From a virus: 61,136 nucleotides of DNA. Numbering within the stretch: position 1 is the first letter of the stretch; each line of letters begins with the position of its first letter. Both the position numbers and the translations under genes were made by a program. The notes under the pieces were generated by a model, which had not been told where the DNA came from, did not search any database, and saw nothing but the letters and a program-made list of their open reading frames with translations. This document shows positions 23,569 to 29,648 of the stretch, piece after piece. The stretch spans positions 1 to 61,136 of the IMG/VR virus record IMGVR_UViG_3300019124_000008, one strand, 5' to 3'.

Positions 23569-23758
23569 CAACAATGAAATGAACCGGGTGATGGTCGCCA
23601 ACTGCGACGGATACGACCACATTCACTGGGTCGCCGAGACGGAACGAGACGCCGAGCGTTACGCCGAGCGATACCGCAAGCGCGGCTGCAAGGCAGAGAT
23701 TCTGACGAAAAAGGAATACTACGCCAAATACAGAAACGGACTGAAGAGGGGTGATTAG
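23558..23758 (+). CDS. Hypothetical small protein
   Basis: 66 residues (RVMVANCDGYDHIHWVAETERDAERYAERY). A strand-helix pattern with charged helix. Overlaps its neighbour upstream; unknown. Confidence 0.6.
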   Translation: MAINNNEMNRVMVANCDGYDHIHWVAETERDAERYAERYRKRGCKAEILTKKEYYAKYRNGLKRGD

Positions 23759-23765
23759 AAACGAT

Positions 23766-24059
23766 ATGAGCAAGATGAATTTTGACAGCAGAATCGAATG
23801 GCTCAGAAGCCGCAACGGAAGCGTCGAGTTCTTCCCGGTCGAAGCGCACGGCGTCAAGCTCGTCCGGGTCGAGGTCAAGATCAGACGCCGGGGAGCCGAA
23901 GAGACGTTCGCCTACGACTTCGCACAGGAATACTTCTACGACGGTATGAGTATGAACATTTCCTACGCCATCCAGAGTGCTTACTGGCAACTCGAAGGGT
24001 CGCAGAAGACGGCTCCCGGCGACGGAGAAAAAATCGCCGCCGAAGTAGAAAGTGCTTGA
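23766..24059 (+). CDS. Hypothetical small protein
   Basis: 97 residues from the ATG at 23766; a GTG at 23751 is possible. Beta-rich basic core (VKLVRVEVKIRRRGAEETFAYDF). Its last codons overlap the -35 box of the next promoter. Unknown. Confidence 0.6.
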   Translation: MSKMNFDSRIEWLRSRNGSVEFFPVEAHGVKLVRVEVKIRRRGAEETFAYDFAQEYFYDGMSMNISYAIQSAYWQLEGSQKTAPGDGEKIAAEVESA

Positions 24060-24085
24060 CAATTAGTTACGTTATGATGTAATAT
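24056..24085 (+). promoter_or_regulatory. Class A promoter
   Basis: TTGACA, 18 bases, TAATAT with TTACGTTATGATGTAA at 24067-24082. It precedes leader RNA copy A and the gene at 24193. Confidence 0.8.
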
Positions 24086-24095
24086 GGTTTCATCA

Positions 24096-24156
24096 ATCGG
24101 GAACGGCTGAACGCGCTAGAGAAAGCCAAAAGACAGTATCGCCAGCCGTTCCGATC
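24096..24156 (+). ncRNA. Structured leader RNA, copy A
   Basis: GAACGGCTG/CAGCCGTTC closing stem (24101-24109 with 24143-24151), extended by ATCG/CGAT. Inside is the conserved core ACGCGCTAGAGAAAGCC, then AAAAGACA. GCU and AGC pair around the six-base loop AGAGAA. Five more copies follow at 24496, 25827, 27595, 27901 and 28705; stems vary in sequence while the core is kept. No known riboswitch or ribozyme class was recognised. Confidence 0.7.
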
Positions 24157-24192
24157 AAAAAATCAAATTACGTTAAACGAGGAAAAATAAAA

Positions 24193-24426
24193 ATGGAAAA
24201 CATACTGCAAATTGATTCGCCGGAAAAGTTCCTGTTACTTGATCTTCTGAAAACCGAAAAAGCCAAGATCGGCAAATACCTGAACGACAGCGCAGCCAAG
24301 ATCGCCTCGGCGAAGCTCAAGGGAAAAGCGACCCATCAGCTTTGGGAAAACCGCTTCGAGAAGGAACGCCAACTGAAGGTCATCGACAATCTGATCGAAA
24401 AGACAAGCAAGTTGCAGACGAGATAA
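24193..24426 (+). CDS. Hypothetical helical protein
   Basis: 77 residues, almost wholly helical and basic (KTEKAKIGKYLNDSAAKIASAKLKGKATHQLWENRFEKERQLKVIDNL). Expressed from a class A promoter through leader RNA A. Unknown. Confidence 0.65.
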   Translation: MENILQIDSPEKFLLLDLLKTEKAKIGKYLNDSAAKIASAKLKGKATHQLWENRFEKERQLKVIDNLIEKTSKLQTR

Positions 24427-24455
24427 AAAATTTCAAAAAAAGTTCGAGCAGGGGA

Positions 24456-24484
24456 TTGACATTTCAAATAGTATTTGATAGTAT
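24456..24484 (+). promoter_or_regulatory. Class B promoter
   Basis: TTGACA, 17 bases, TAGTAT; spacer TTTCAAATAGTATTTGA. Followed by leader RNA copy B. Confidence 0.8.
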
Positions 24485-24495
24485 TAAGAATGTAA

Positions 24496-24550
24496 GCGGT
24501 GATCGACCCGCGCTAGAGAAAGCCAAAAGATAAATTCACTCGATCACCGC
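24496..24550 (+). ncRNA. Structured leader RNA, copy B
   Basis: Perfect ten-pair closing stem GCGGTGATCG (24496-24505) with CGATCACCGC (24541-24550), around the core CGCGCTAGAGAAAGCC and AAAAGATAAATTCACT. A class A palindrome (TTACATTACAACGTAA, 24569-24584) and the ribosome site GAGAGG follow, before the gene at 24605. Confidence 0.75.
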
Positions 24551-24604
24551 CATTTTTAACCAAAGCAGTTACATTACAACGTAAATCTTGAGAGGAAAAA
24601 CGAA

Positions 24605-25153
24605 ATGAAAAACAACGTCGCTATTTTTGAAATTGAAGGTGTGGGTCGGGTGATCGGGGATTTGTCGAACAGCAAGCTGGTTCCGATAGTTCAGTACGAA
24701 GACGGAAATGCCTGTCTCGCCTTGCAGCGGAACGAGTCCGAAGCGGCACAGGTCGGCTACGAATCGGTCGCCATCGCCAACTTTGTCCACGAAGCGGTTC
24801 ACCTGTTCATCGCGCACAAGGTCGGCTTCATCGAAACGTCGGTCGCCTACCGCGAAGGTCTGAAGGCTGATTTCAACGACCCGGAAATTCTCGAAGACGC
24901 CAAATACGAAGAGCAGATCGTTCTCGGCTTTCAAGCCTTCATCAACGACGCGCTCGGCGAGTTTCTCGAAAAGCCGAAGGTCAAGGGGTTCAGCTTCCAC
25001 GTTGTAACTTCGGCGGTCAAGTGGAGCGAGCATCTGCTGGCGGAAAGAGGCTTCAATCAGAAGGAACTGGCTTTCGAGTTCATCAGCCTCTTCCACGATC
25101 AGGTCAAGGCAGACTGCGGAGTCCGGCACAAGATCAGGCTCTCGGAAGATTAA
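24605..25153 (+). CDS. Hypothetical protein with an HExxH motif
   Basis: 182 residues, larger than its neighbours. FVHEAVHLFIAHKVG contains HEAVH, the zinc-metallopeptidase pattern HExxH, within a predicted helix. A possible third ligand was not identified with confidence, and the motif can occur by chance. The C-terminal half is helical with HDQ near residue 167. Regulated by a class B promoter, leader RNA B and a class A site near the start codon. Confidence 0.6.
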   Translation: MKNNVAIFEIEGVGRVIGDLSNSKLVPIVQYEDGNACLALQRNESEAAQVGYESVAIANFVHEAVHLFIAHKVGFIETSVAYREGLKADFNDPEILEDAKYEEQIVLGFQAFINDALGEFLEKPKVKGFSFHVVTSAVKWSEHLLAERGFNQKELAFEFISLFHDQVKADCGVRHKIRLSED

Positions 25154-25159
25154 GGAAAA

Positions 25160-25207
25160 CGGGTCATCTGGGTCATCGCTATAAGGGATGACCCAAGTGA
25201 CCCAAAA
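25160..25207. repeat. Intergenic covarying hairpin, copy 7
   Basis: GGGTCATCTGGGTCATCG with GATGACCCAAGTGACCC around CTATAAGG. The clearest consensus copy. Confidence 0.85.
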
Positions 25208-25238
25208 AGAGAAAACAAAACGAAGGGAGAAAGGAAAA

Positions 25239-25412
25239 ATGAACATATTCGATGCGCTTGCAATCATCATCACCGTCGTCGTCGGCACAGGAATCATCGG
25301 TCTGCTCTTCTGCTGGCTGATCGAGTGGAAGGAACCGAAGCCGATCTACCCGGCTCGCCGGTTCGAGACGGTCGAAGAGGAACTTGAGTTCGAGGCACAG
25401 TTTTACTTTTAA
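25239..25412 (+). CDS. Small single-span membrane protein
   Basis: 57 residues. ALAIIITVVVGTGIIGLLFCWLI is a transmembrane helix near the N-terminus; an acidic cytoplasmic tail follows (FETVEEELEFEAQFYF). Start at 25239 after AAGGGAGAAAGG. Unknown function. Confidence 0.65.
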   Translation: MNIFDALAIIITVVVGTGIIGLLFCWLIEWKEPKPIYPARRFETVEEELEFEAQFYF

Positions 25413-25428
25413 GAGGGAGAGAAAAGAG

Positions 25429-25788
25429 ATGAAAAAACTAACGAAGGAAAGAGCGGCAATCAACTTGGCATCGGAGTTACTGTCGAAGATGGATGGAGAC
25501 GAAATAACAATCAGCGAATATGACCTTGAGGTTTTCGAGTCAATCTGTCTGCTGTCATACGTCGGAAATAAGACGTATGTCGGAATCATCAAACAGGTCA
25601 TTCAAAAGTTGGATGATGCCGAGGCTCGATGGCAAAGGGAAATCGAAGAAGATCAAGTCAGTTATGTTTATTGGGATGACGAGAAAGTGCGCCGAGCGGC
25701 ATTGAAGCTGGCGAGAGCGCAGAAGGAAAAGGTCAATCGGTATCTCAAACCTGAAGACCGATACGAAATCAAGCCGGAATTGACTTGA
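25429..25788 (+). CDS. Hypothetical protein
   Basis: 119 residues from the ATG at 25429 after GAGGGAGAG. Helical with alternating charge (KQVIQKLDDAEARWQREIEED, KLARAQKEKVNRYLKPEDRYEI). Its stop overlaps the -35 of the next class B promoter. Unknown. Confidence 0.65.
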   Translation: MKKLTKERAAINLASELLSKMDGDEITISEYDLEVFESICLLSYVGNKTYVGIIKQVIQKLDDAEARWQREIEEDQVSYVYWDDEKVRRAALKLARAQKEKVNRYLKPEDRYEIKPELT

Positions 25789-25813
25789 CATATCAAATAG
25801 TATTTGATATATT
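25785..25813 (+). promoter_or_regulatory. Class B promoter (best consensus copy)
   Basis: TTGACA, 17 bases, TATATT. The palindrome TATCAAATAGTATTTGATA spans the spacer and the first bases of the -10. Confidence 0.85.
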
Positions 25814-25826
25814 AGTAATCAAGTTA

Positions 25827-25886
25827 GGGGAACGAACCGAACGCGCTAGAGAAAGCCGAAAGACAAAATCACCGGACGGTTCCCCG
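25827..25886 (+). ncRNA. Structured leader RNA, copy C
   Basis: GGGGAAC with GTTCCCC and CCG with CGG, separated by a 3 x 3 internal loop, enclose AACGCGCTAGAGAAAGCC and GAAAGACAAAATCACC. Follows the class B promoter at 25785 and precedes the gene at 25917. Confidence 0.7.
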
Positions 25887-25916
25887 AAAGAAAATCGAAG
25901 CGAGGAAAAACGGAAA

Positions 25917-26225
25917 ATGGCGATAGAAACGAAGGTCAGTCACAGTTACAGAGATTATTCATCGGTTTACATCAAGTGCGACATCTGCGGCGACAAGCAG
26001 AAACTTTACAGCTACGGCAATCCAGCGGGTGCGAGATACGGAAGGTTTTTCACCGAGCAGACGAGAAACGAATTTCACCGGAACCATCCAGAAACGCCGC
26101 ACGAATCGGTCAAGCAAGCCGAGGCAAGCCGGAAGGCAGAGGAAAGGAACAAAAAGGCGGCAGAGCGCGAGGAACGACGCAAGGCGAAGGAAGCCGCGAA
26201 GAGCATTCAGCCGAGCTTATTTTAA
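25917..26225 (+). CDS. Small zinc-finger-like protein
   Basis: 102 residues from the ATG at 25917. KCDICGDKQKLYSYG is a Cys-x2-Cys site and a later FHRNHPETPH could complete it. The last 40 residues are a highly charged helix (EERNKKAAEREERRKAKEA). Probably binds nucleic acid or a host protein. Unknown. Confidence 0.6.
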   Translation: MAIETKVSHSYRDYSSVYIKCDICGDKQKLYSYGNPAGARYGRFFTEQTRNEFHRNHPETPHESVKQAEASRKAEERNKKAAEREERRKAKEAAKSIQPSLF

Positions 26226-26247
26226 TCGAAGGGAGAGGAAAAACGAG

Positions 26248-26565
26248 ATGAAAAAGAACAACGTCAAAGCAACGATAACAACCGCGCCGTACTACTTCGG
26301 GAGCCACACTTGGACGCTCGAACTGACGAAAGACGGACAAACGAAAAGCTACTATCTTGGACAAGATGGAAAGGTCGTCACGCGGCTGCTCGGATTGACA
26401 ATCAATCGGTTCTCGAACCTTATCCGAAACCACGCGAAGCTCGGAGTGAACGCGCCGATTGACTTCAGAAAGCAGAAGGTTCGTGATGCGGTCGGAGCCT
26501 TAATCGTCAAGAGCCTCGGCATCGCCGACTTCCCCGAAAATTCTTGGGATTTGGCGGCAGACTAA
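26248..26565 (+). CDS. Hypothetical protein
   Basis: 105 residues from the ATG at 26248 after AGGGAGAGG. Beta-rich start (ATITTAPYYFGSHTWTLELTKDG) and helical basic end. No family recognised. Confidence 0.65.
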   Translation: MKKNNVKATITTAPYYFGSHTWTLELTKDGQTKSYYLGQDGKVVTRLLGLTINRFSNLIRNHAKLGVNAPIDFRKQKVRDAVGALIVKSLGIADFPENSWDLAAD

Positions 26566-26608
26566 AGATCGGAACTTTGAAAATATGGTATATGGAGCGG
26601 GGGTCGGC

Positions 26609-26686
26609 ACTAGCAATCGCGCCTTCGACAGCCGCTCCAATACTAGCAATCGCGGGGTCGAAAAGGCATCAGCACTAGCAATCGCG
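26609..26686 (+). repeat. Three iteron-like 13-bp repeats
   Basis: ACTAGCAATCGCG at 26609, 26642 and 26674, spaced 33 and 32 bp (close to three helical turns), in a 160-bp stretch between genes. A fourth copy of the first 12 bases is at 23128, within the gene at 23102. Regular phasing on one face of the helix suggests a protein-binding array such as an origin or a transcription control site. Confidence 0.6.
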
Positions 26687-26726
26687 GGTTTGGAAGCCGC
26701 GAACGAATTGAGGGAGATGAGCAGCA

Positions 26727-26915
26727 ATGGAAAAGGAAATCAGAGAACTAATCGAACAGATCGAACGGCGGCGAAAGGAAATCGAGGGAACAGAGCCGGA
26801 GAGCGTTTCGCAAGCCTCGCGCCTTCGGGGAGAAGCCGAGGCTTACATTCAGATCAGCTACCGGCTGAAGGCGATCTTGGTAAAGGCGCGGTGCGCCGGG
26901 AAGAGCGGAAAATGA
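26727..26915 (+). CDS. Hypothetical helical protein
   Basis: 62 residues (KEIRELIEQIERRRKEIEGTEPESVSQASRLRGEAEAYIQI). GGGAGATGAG ribosome site. Overlaps the next gene by four bases. Unknown. Confidence 0.6.
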   Translation: MEKEIRELIEQIERRRKEIEGTEPESVSQASRLRGEAEAYIQISYRLKAILVKARCAGKSGK

Positions 26916-27070
26916 AAGCAGTCGAACAGATCAGAGCGACGACCAGCAACTTCAGCCGAGCCGTGCGGGTCAATACGAAAGACGACCTGCACATTCAGCC
27001 GCGACAGAAGCGCGTCAAGGCACTCCGGCGGTTTCTCAAGCTCGCCGACCGGCTCCAGATCGAAGCCTAG
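26912..27070 (+). CDS. Hypothetical small basic protein
   Basis: 52 residues (FSRAVRVNTKDDLHIQPRQKRVKALRRFLKLADRLQIEA). The ATG overlaps the preceding stop. After the TAG at 27068 the same frame stays open for 42 more codons to a TAA at 27197, so a longer ancestral protein or readthrough is possible. Confidence 0.55.
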   Translation: MKAVEQIRATTSNFSRAVRVNTKDDLHIQPRQKRVKALRRFLKLADRLQIEA

Positions 27071-27109
27071 ATCGTCTATACGGTCTATCGTGAGCATTTC
27101 TGGGTTTCG

Positions 27110-27199
27110 ATGAGCCAGCTAACTTTTTACCGGCTTGCTCTTCGAGGCGACATCTCGAAAGCCGAAATTCTCGACCTCTACCGGGAGACCGCCGGGTAA
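27110..27199 (+). CDS. Possible 29-residue remnant or small ORF
   Basis: Frame starting at an ATG without a good ribosome site, in phase with the gene ending at 27070 (MSQLTFYRLALRGDISKAEI and on). Either a C-terminal fragment separated by a nonsense change or a chance frame. Confidence 0.25.
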   Translation: MSQLTFYRLALRGDISKAEILDLYRETAG

Positions 27200-27238
27200 G
27201 CCGGAAGCCGCCGAGACCTTCGCGCAGCCGGGAGAGCG

Positions 27239-27290
27239 GTTTTGGGTCATCTGGGTCACCGCCATTAGTGCTGACCCAAGTGACCCGTTT
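27239..27290. repeat. Intergenic covarying hairpin, copy 8
   Basis: GGGTCATCTGGGTCACC with GCTGACCCAAGTGACCC. The tip is CGCCATTAGTGC rather than CGCTATAAGCG, so the apex has drifted while the arms are kept. Confidence 0.8.
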
Positions 27291-27485
27291 TTCGTTTCCG
27301 AACCGGAAAACTTCCCCGCTCGCCGCCGGGTGGATGCCGACCCGCACACCAAGCCGGAAGCCGGTAAACGCGCCTGTCGCACGTTGGAAGCCGCCGGGTG
27401 CAGCCACCGCCTACGACGCACGACAAAAAGCCGCCAAACGCGCTCGCAGCCGCCTATGCGATCAGCCGCCGGAATCGCCGCCGCC

Positions 27486-27535
27486 TTCCCCGGCTCGGCA
27501 ATCCGGGGAAGATCAGCCGGGAAAACTTTTTTTTT
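27486..27535 (+). terminator. Probable intrinsic terminator
   Basis: TTCCCCGG pairs with CCGGGGAA around a nine-base loop; a run of T follows about 15 bases later (27527-27535). It insulates the next class B promoter. Confidence 0.5.
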
Positions 27536-27556
27536 CGGTATGACGTAATTTTTTTG

Positions 27557-27585
27557 TTGACATATCAAATAGTATTTGATACGAT
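27557..27585 (+). promoter_or_regulatory. Class B promoter
   Basis: TTGACA, 17 bases, TACGAT; spacer TATCAAATAGTATTTGA. A class A half-site (TGACGTAA) lies just upstream. Confidence 0.8.
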
Positions 27586-27594
27586 TATGACAGT

Positions 27595-27656
27595 TGATAA
27601 CTGATCGGAATGCGGTAGAGAAACCCAAAAGAAAATTTCACTCGGTTAGAGATCGG
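27595..27656 (+). ncRNA. Structured leader RNA, copy D (diverged)
   Basis: Core GCGGTAGAGAAACCC, then AAAAGAAAATTTCACT. Relative to copies A-C the inner stem changes from GCU/AGC to GGU/ACC, a compensatory change that keeps pairing. Outer stem CTGATC/GATCGG is weak (one G-U). Precedes the 46-residue gene at 27704. Confidence 0.6.
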
Positions 27657-27703
27657 CGAAAAGAAAAAAAAATCAACTTGAAAAGGAAGGTAAAAACTAA
27701 ATT

Positions 27704-27844
27704 ATGGATTATTTAACAATTGCTTGCTTGTTTGTCATATTCGCTTTGTTTGTCGTCGCCGCTTGGTGCGATTTTGAGACCGAACAAATTATTGATCGGC
27801 AAAAAAGATCGGCGGCTGTTTTGGAAGGAAAAAATTTTGATTGA
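27704..27844 (+). CDS. 46-residue membrane protein
   Basis: MDYLTIACLFVIFALFVVAA then WCDFETEQIIDRQKR. One N-terminal transmembrane helix and a short charged tail. AAGGAAGG ribosome site, own class B promoter and leader RNA D. Similar in design to the 57- and 34-residue membrane proteins nearby. Confidence 0.6.
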   Translation: MDYLTIACLFVIFALFVVAAWCDFETEQIIDRQKRSAAVLEGKNFD

Positions 27845-27863
27845 AAAATATTGCAAAAAGTAT

Positions 27864-27893
27864 TTGACATAGTGTTACGTTATGATGTAAGAT
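27864..27893 (+). promoter_or_regulatory. Class A promoter
   Basis: TTGACA, 18 bases, TAAGAT; TTACGTTATGATGTAA at 27875-27890, the same operator as at 24067. It drives leader RNA E and the gene at 28017. Confidence 0.8.
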
Positions 27894-27900
27894 GTATTTC

Positions 27901-27958
27901 AGTTAGCAAGCCGAACGCGGTAGAGAAACCCAAAAGATAAATTCCCCGGCTTGCAAAC
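27901..27958 (+). ncRNA. Structured leader RNA, copy E
   Basis: Closing stem GCAAGCCG (27906-27913) with CGGCTTGC (27947-27954), extended by AGTT/AACT across an A-A mismatch. Core AACGCGGTAGAGAAACCC shows the same compensatory inner-stem change as copy D. Confidence 0.75.
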
Positions 27959-27982
27959 TGAAAAAATTTTAACCGTAAAACA

Positions 27983-27999
27983 TATCAAATACATTTTGA
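27983..27999 (+). promoter_or_regulatory. Class B palindrome without a promoter, next to a ribosome site
   Basis: TATCAAATACATTTTGA directly followed by AAGAGAGGAAA and the gene at 28017. No -35 is present. Copies in the same place are at 28791-28807 and 29489-29505. It may act as a transcription roadblock or loop partner of the upstream class B sites. Confidence 0.6.
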
Positions 28000-28016
28000 A
28001 AGAGAGGAAAAAAGAG

Positions 28017-28640
28017 ATGCCAAGAACGAAAAAAACAATTCATACGATTGCCGAATTTAACGGATTTACGAATTTTAAGACACATTGCGGATTGGATATA
28101 ACCGGCAATGAAATTGACAAAGGCGAAAAATTCGCCGAAGTAATCGAAGCGGGAGCCACGAAAAGAGAGATCAGCCGGATTAATTGTCTCGAATGCGTCA
28201 AAAAATATCACGCGCTTTTGCAAGACGAATTTTACAAGCGACATTGGAAGGATTACAGCAAAATCGAAAAAGTTTTTGCCGAAAAGATCGAGAAAGCGGC
28301 GGCTGAAGAGCCGCCAAAATCAGCCGCCGAAAAGATACAGGCGGCGGCTGAAAAATTCGAAGGTTTTACGGCTGATAGTAACGGAAACATTCTGGACATC
28401 AAAAGCGGCTTCGCTGTCTCGGTAAAAGATTTTGGGGAAGACCTCGGCGGCTTGCTCGAATATGTCAAGAAAAACAACCTTTTCATTGGATTTTGGAAGG
28501 ATGCCAAGACGGGAAAAAGATATTTTGACGCGGTTGACATCGTAGAAAAAAGAGAGACGGCAATCGAGATCGGCAAACAAACAAACCAAATTGCAATTTG
28601 GGATTTTGCGCGGTTTGAAGAGATTAGGATTGCATACTAA
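28017..28640 (+). CDS. Hypothetical two-part protein
   Basis: 207 residues from the ATG at 28017. N-terminal part has a possible zinc site (THCGLD and NCLECVKKYHALL). A charged linker (EKIEKAAAEEPPKSAAEK) leads to a C-terminal domain (GFTADSNGNILDIKSGFAVSV, YVKKNNLFIGFWKDAKTGKRYFDAV). AT-rich codons unlike the replication genes suggest transfer. No family recognised. Confidence 0.65.
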   Translation: MPRTKKTIHTIAEFNGFTNFKTHCGLDITGNEIDKGEKFAEVIEAGATKREISRINCLECVKKYHALLQDEFYKRHWKDYSKIEKVFAEKIEKAAAEEPPKSAAEKIQAAAEKFEGFTADSNGNILDIKSGFAVSVKDFGEDLGGLLEYVKKNNLFIGFWKDAKTGKRYFDAVDIVEKRETAIEIGKQTNQIAIWDFARFEEIRIAY

Positions 28641-28669
28641 AAGATTTTCGGTTTGACGTAACTTTTTAG

Positions 28670-28698
28670 TTGACATATTAAATAGTATTTGATACTCT
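28670..28698 (+). promoter_or_regulatory. Class B promoter
   Basis: TTGACA, 17 bases, TACTCT; spacer TATTAAATAGTATTTGA. Preceded by a class A half-site (GACGTAAC). Confidence 0.75.
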
Positions 28699-28704
28699 TA
28701 TATC

Positions 28705-28770
28705 AGTTAAGGCGGTTTGAACGTGCTAGGGAAAGCCAAAAGACAAAATCACCAAGCCGCCGACAGCTAA
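28705..28770 (+). ncRNA. Structured leader RNA, copy F
   Basis: GGCGGTTTG (28711-28719) pairs with CAAGCCGCC (28753-28761), with one G-U. Core AACGTGCTAGGGAAAGCC, then AAAAGACAAAATCACC. A second class B palindrome (28791-28807) lies before the ribosome site. Confidence 0.75.
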
Positions 28771-28824
28771 AAAATTTTGAAGTTAGATCATATCAAATAC
28801 ATTTTGAAAGAGAGGAAAGAAAAA

Positions 28825-29466
28825 ATGAATTTACCGAATTTCGATACTTTAGTTGAAAACATCTTGGCGGTTTATAACCAAGCGGCTGAAATAGAAAAAA
28901 CCGAGTCAATCCAATGGTACGACAGTGCATTTATCGAATGCACCAAGATCGGCGAATTGTTCGGAGTTGACAGCAAAGCGGCAATCGCGGTTTGCGCGGT
29001 TCTCTCGCCAAACAACAATTGGAACCGCAACTTGATTGACCTTATGACGGTTTTACGCGCTTTTGAGAGCGGCAAACTTGAAAAGCTATATAACGAATAC
29101 AAAGCCGGAAAAAAGACGGCATTTCACGCGCTCGGCATTGCAACTTACTCGCCTAATATTGCCAAGGCATTCGAGATTCTAACCGGCAACTTCGATTCTC
29201 TCAAAGGTCAAAAAGTAACGGCTTTCTTTCATAACATCTACTATCCGAATAGCGAGCTTGTAACGATTGATTTTCACGCCTATTCAATAGCGGTCAACTT
29301 TCGTCATACCGCCAAGACTTGTCCGAATATATCGGCGGCTGAAAACCGGATTTTACAGGATGCATACAAGACGGCGGCTGAAAAGATCGGCTTGCTTCCG
29401 AAGCAACTTCAAGCGGTAACTTGGGTAGTATGGCGTCGGCTGCACAATATCAGATTCGCGGGATAA
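28825..29466 (+). CDS. Phage protein, distant DNA-glycosylase-like look
   Basis: 213 residues. Motifs AVCAVLSPNNNWNRNLIDL (about 56-74), ALGIATYSPNIAKAFEIL, LKGQKVTAFFHNIYYP and VTIDFHAYSIAV recall a phage family (I believe DUF7178) in which a helical bundle ends in a conserved V-T-x-D-x-H strand, loosely like HhH-type glycosylases. Catalysis is not demonstrated. AT-rich codons. Controlled by a class B promoter, leader RNA F and a second class B site. Confidence 0.55.
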   Translation: MNLPNFDTLVENILAVYNQAAEIEKTESIQWYDSAFIECTKIGELFGVDSKAAIAVCAVLSPNNNWNRNLIDLMTVLRAFESGKLEKLYNEYKAGKKTAFHALGIATYSPNIAKAFEILTGNFDSLKGQKVTAFFHNIYYPNSELVTIDFHAYSIAVNFRHTAKTCPNISAAENRILQDAYKTAAEKIGLLPKQLQAVTWVVWRRLHNIRFAG

Positions 29467-29526
29467 AAAAAAATTTACTCGGCATTCATATCAAAATCAT
29501 TTTGAAAGAGAGGAAAAATAATCATT

Positions 29527-29631
29527 ATGTTTAGAAAAATTGACAGCGGAAGAGTAACGGCAATCTTGGTTTCTTGGTTTATCTTGTTTCTCATCTATCA
29601 GACTTTCTTGCTTTTGGTCAAATTGGTTTAA
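29527..29631 (+). CDS. 34-residue membrane protein
   Basis: MFRKIDSGRVTAILVSWFIL then FLIYQTFLLLVKLV. One hydrophobic helix with a basic N-terminus. Preceded by a class B palindrome (29489-29505) and GAGAGGAAA, exactly like the two genes before it, which supports translation. Function unknown. Confidence 0.5.
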   Translation: MFRKIDSGRVTAILVSWFILFLIYQTFLLLVKLV

Positions 29632-29648
29632 TCCGATTGACCTTTGAA

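Larger units (their letters stand above)
27200..27556. other. Non-coding stretch
   Basis: Holds one intergenic hairpin (27239-27290), a GC-rich stretch with no convincing gene, and a probable terminator (27486-27535). Frames through it lack ribosome sites and run through the hairpin. It separates the GC-balanced early region from the AT-rich island. Confidence 0.5.

Noticed and set aside
27068-27199. TAG recoding (amber-suppressing phage)
   Set aside because: TAG ends several well-supported genes, and no suppressor tRNA was found.
27135-27548. 137-residue frame through 27135-27548
   Set aside because: It reads through the intergenic hairpin (giving WVIWVT, as other hairpin copies do) and a terminator, and has no ribosome site.
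24096-28770. Leader RNAs as hammerhead or hairpin ribozymes
   Set aside because: The CUGAUGA core of hammerheads is absent; AGAGAAA resembles part of the hairpin ribozyme loop, but the remaining required nucleotides are missing.
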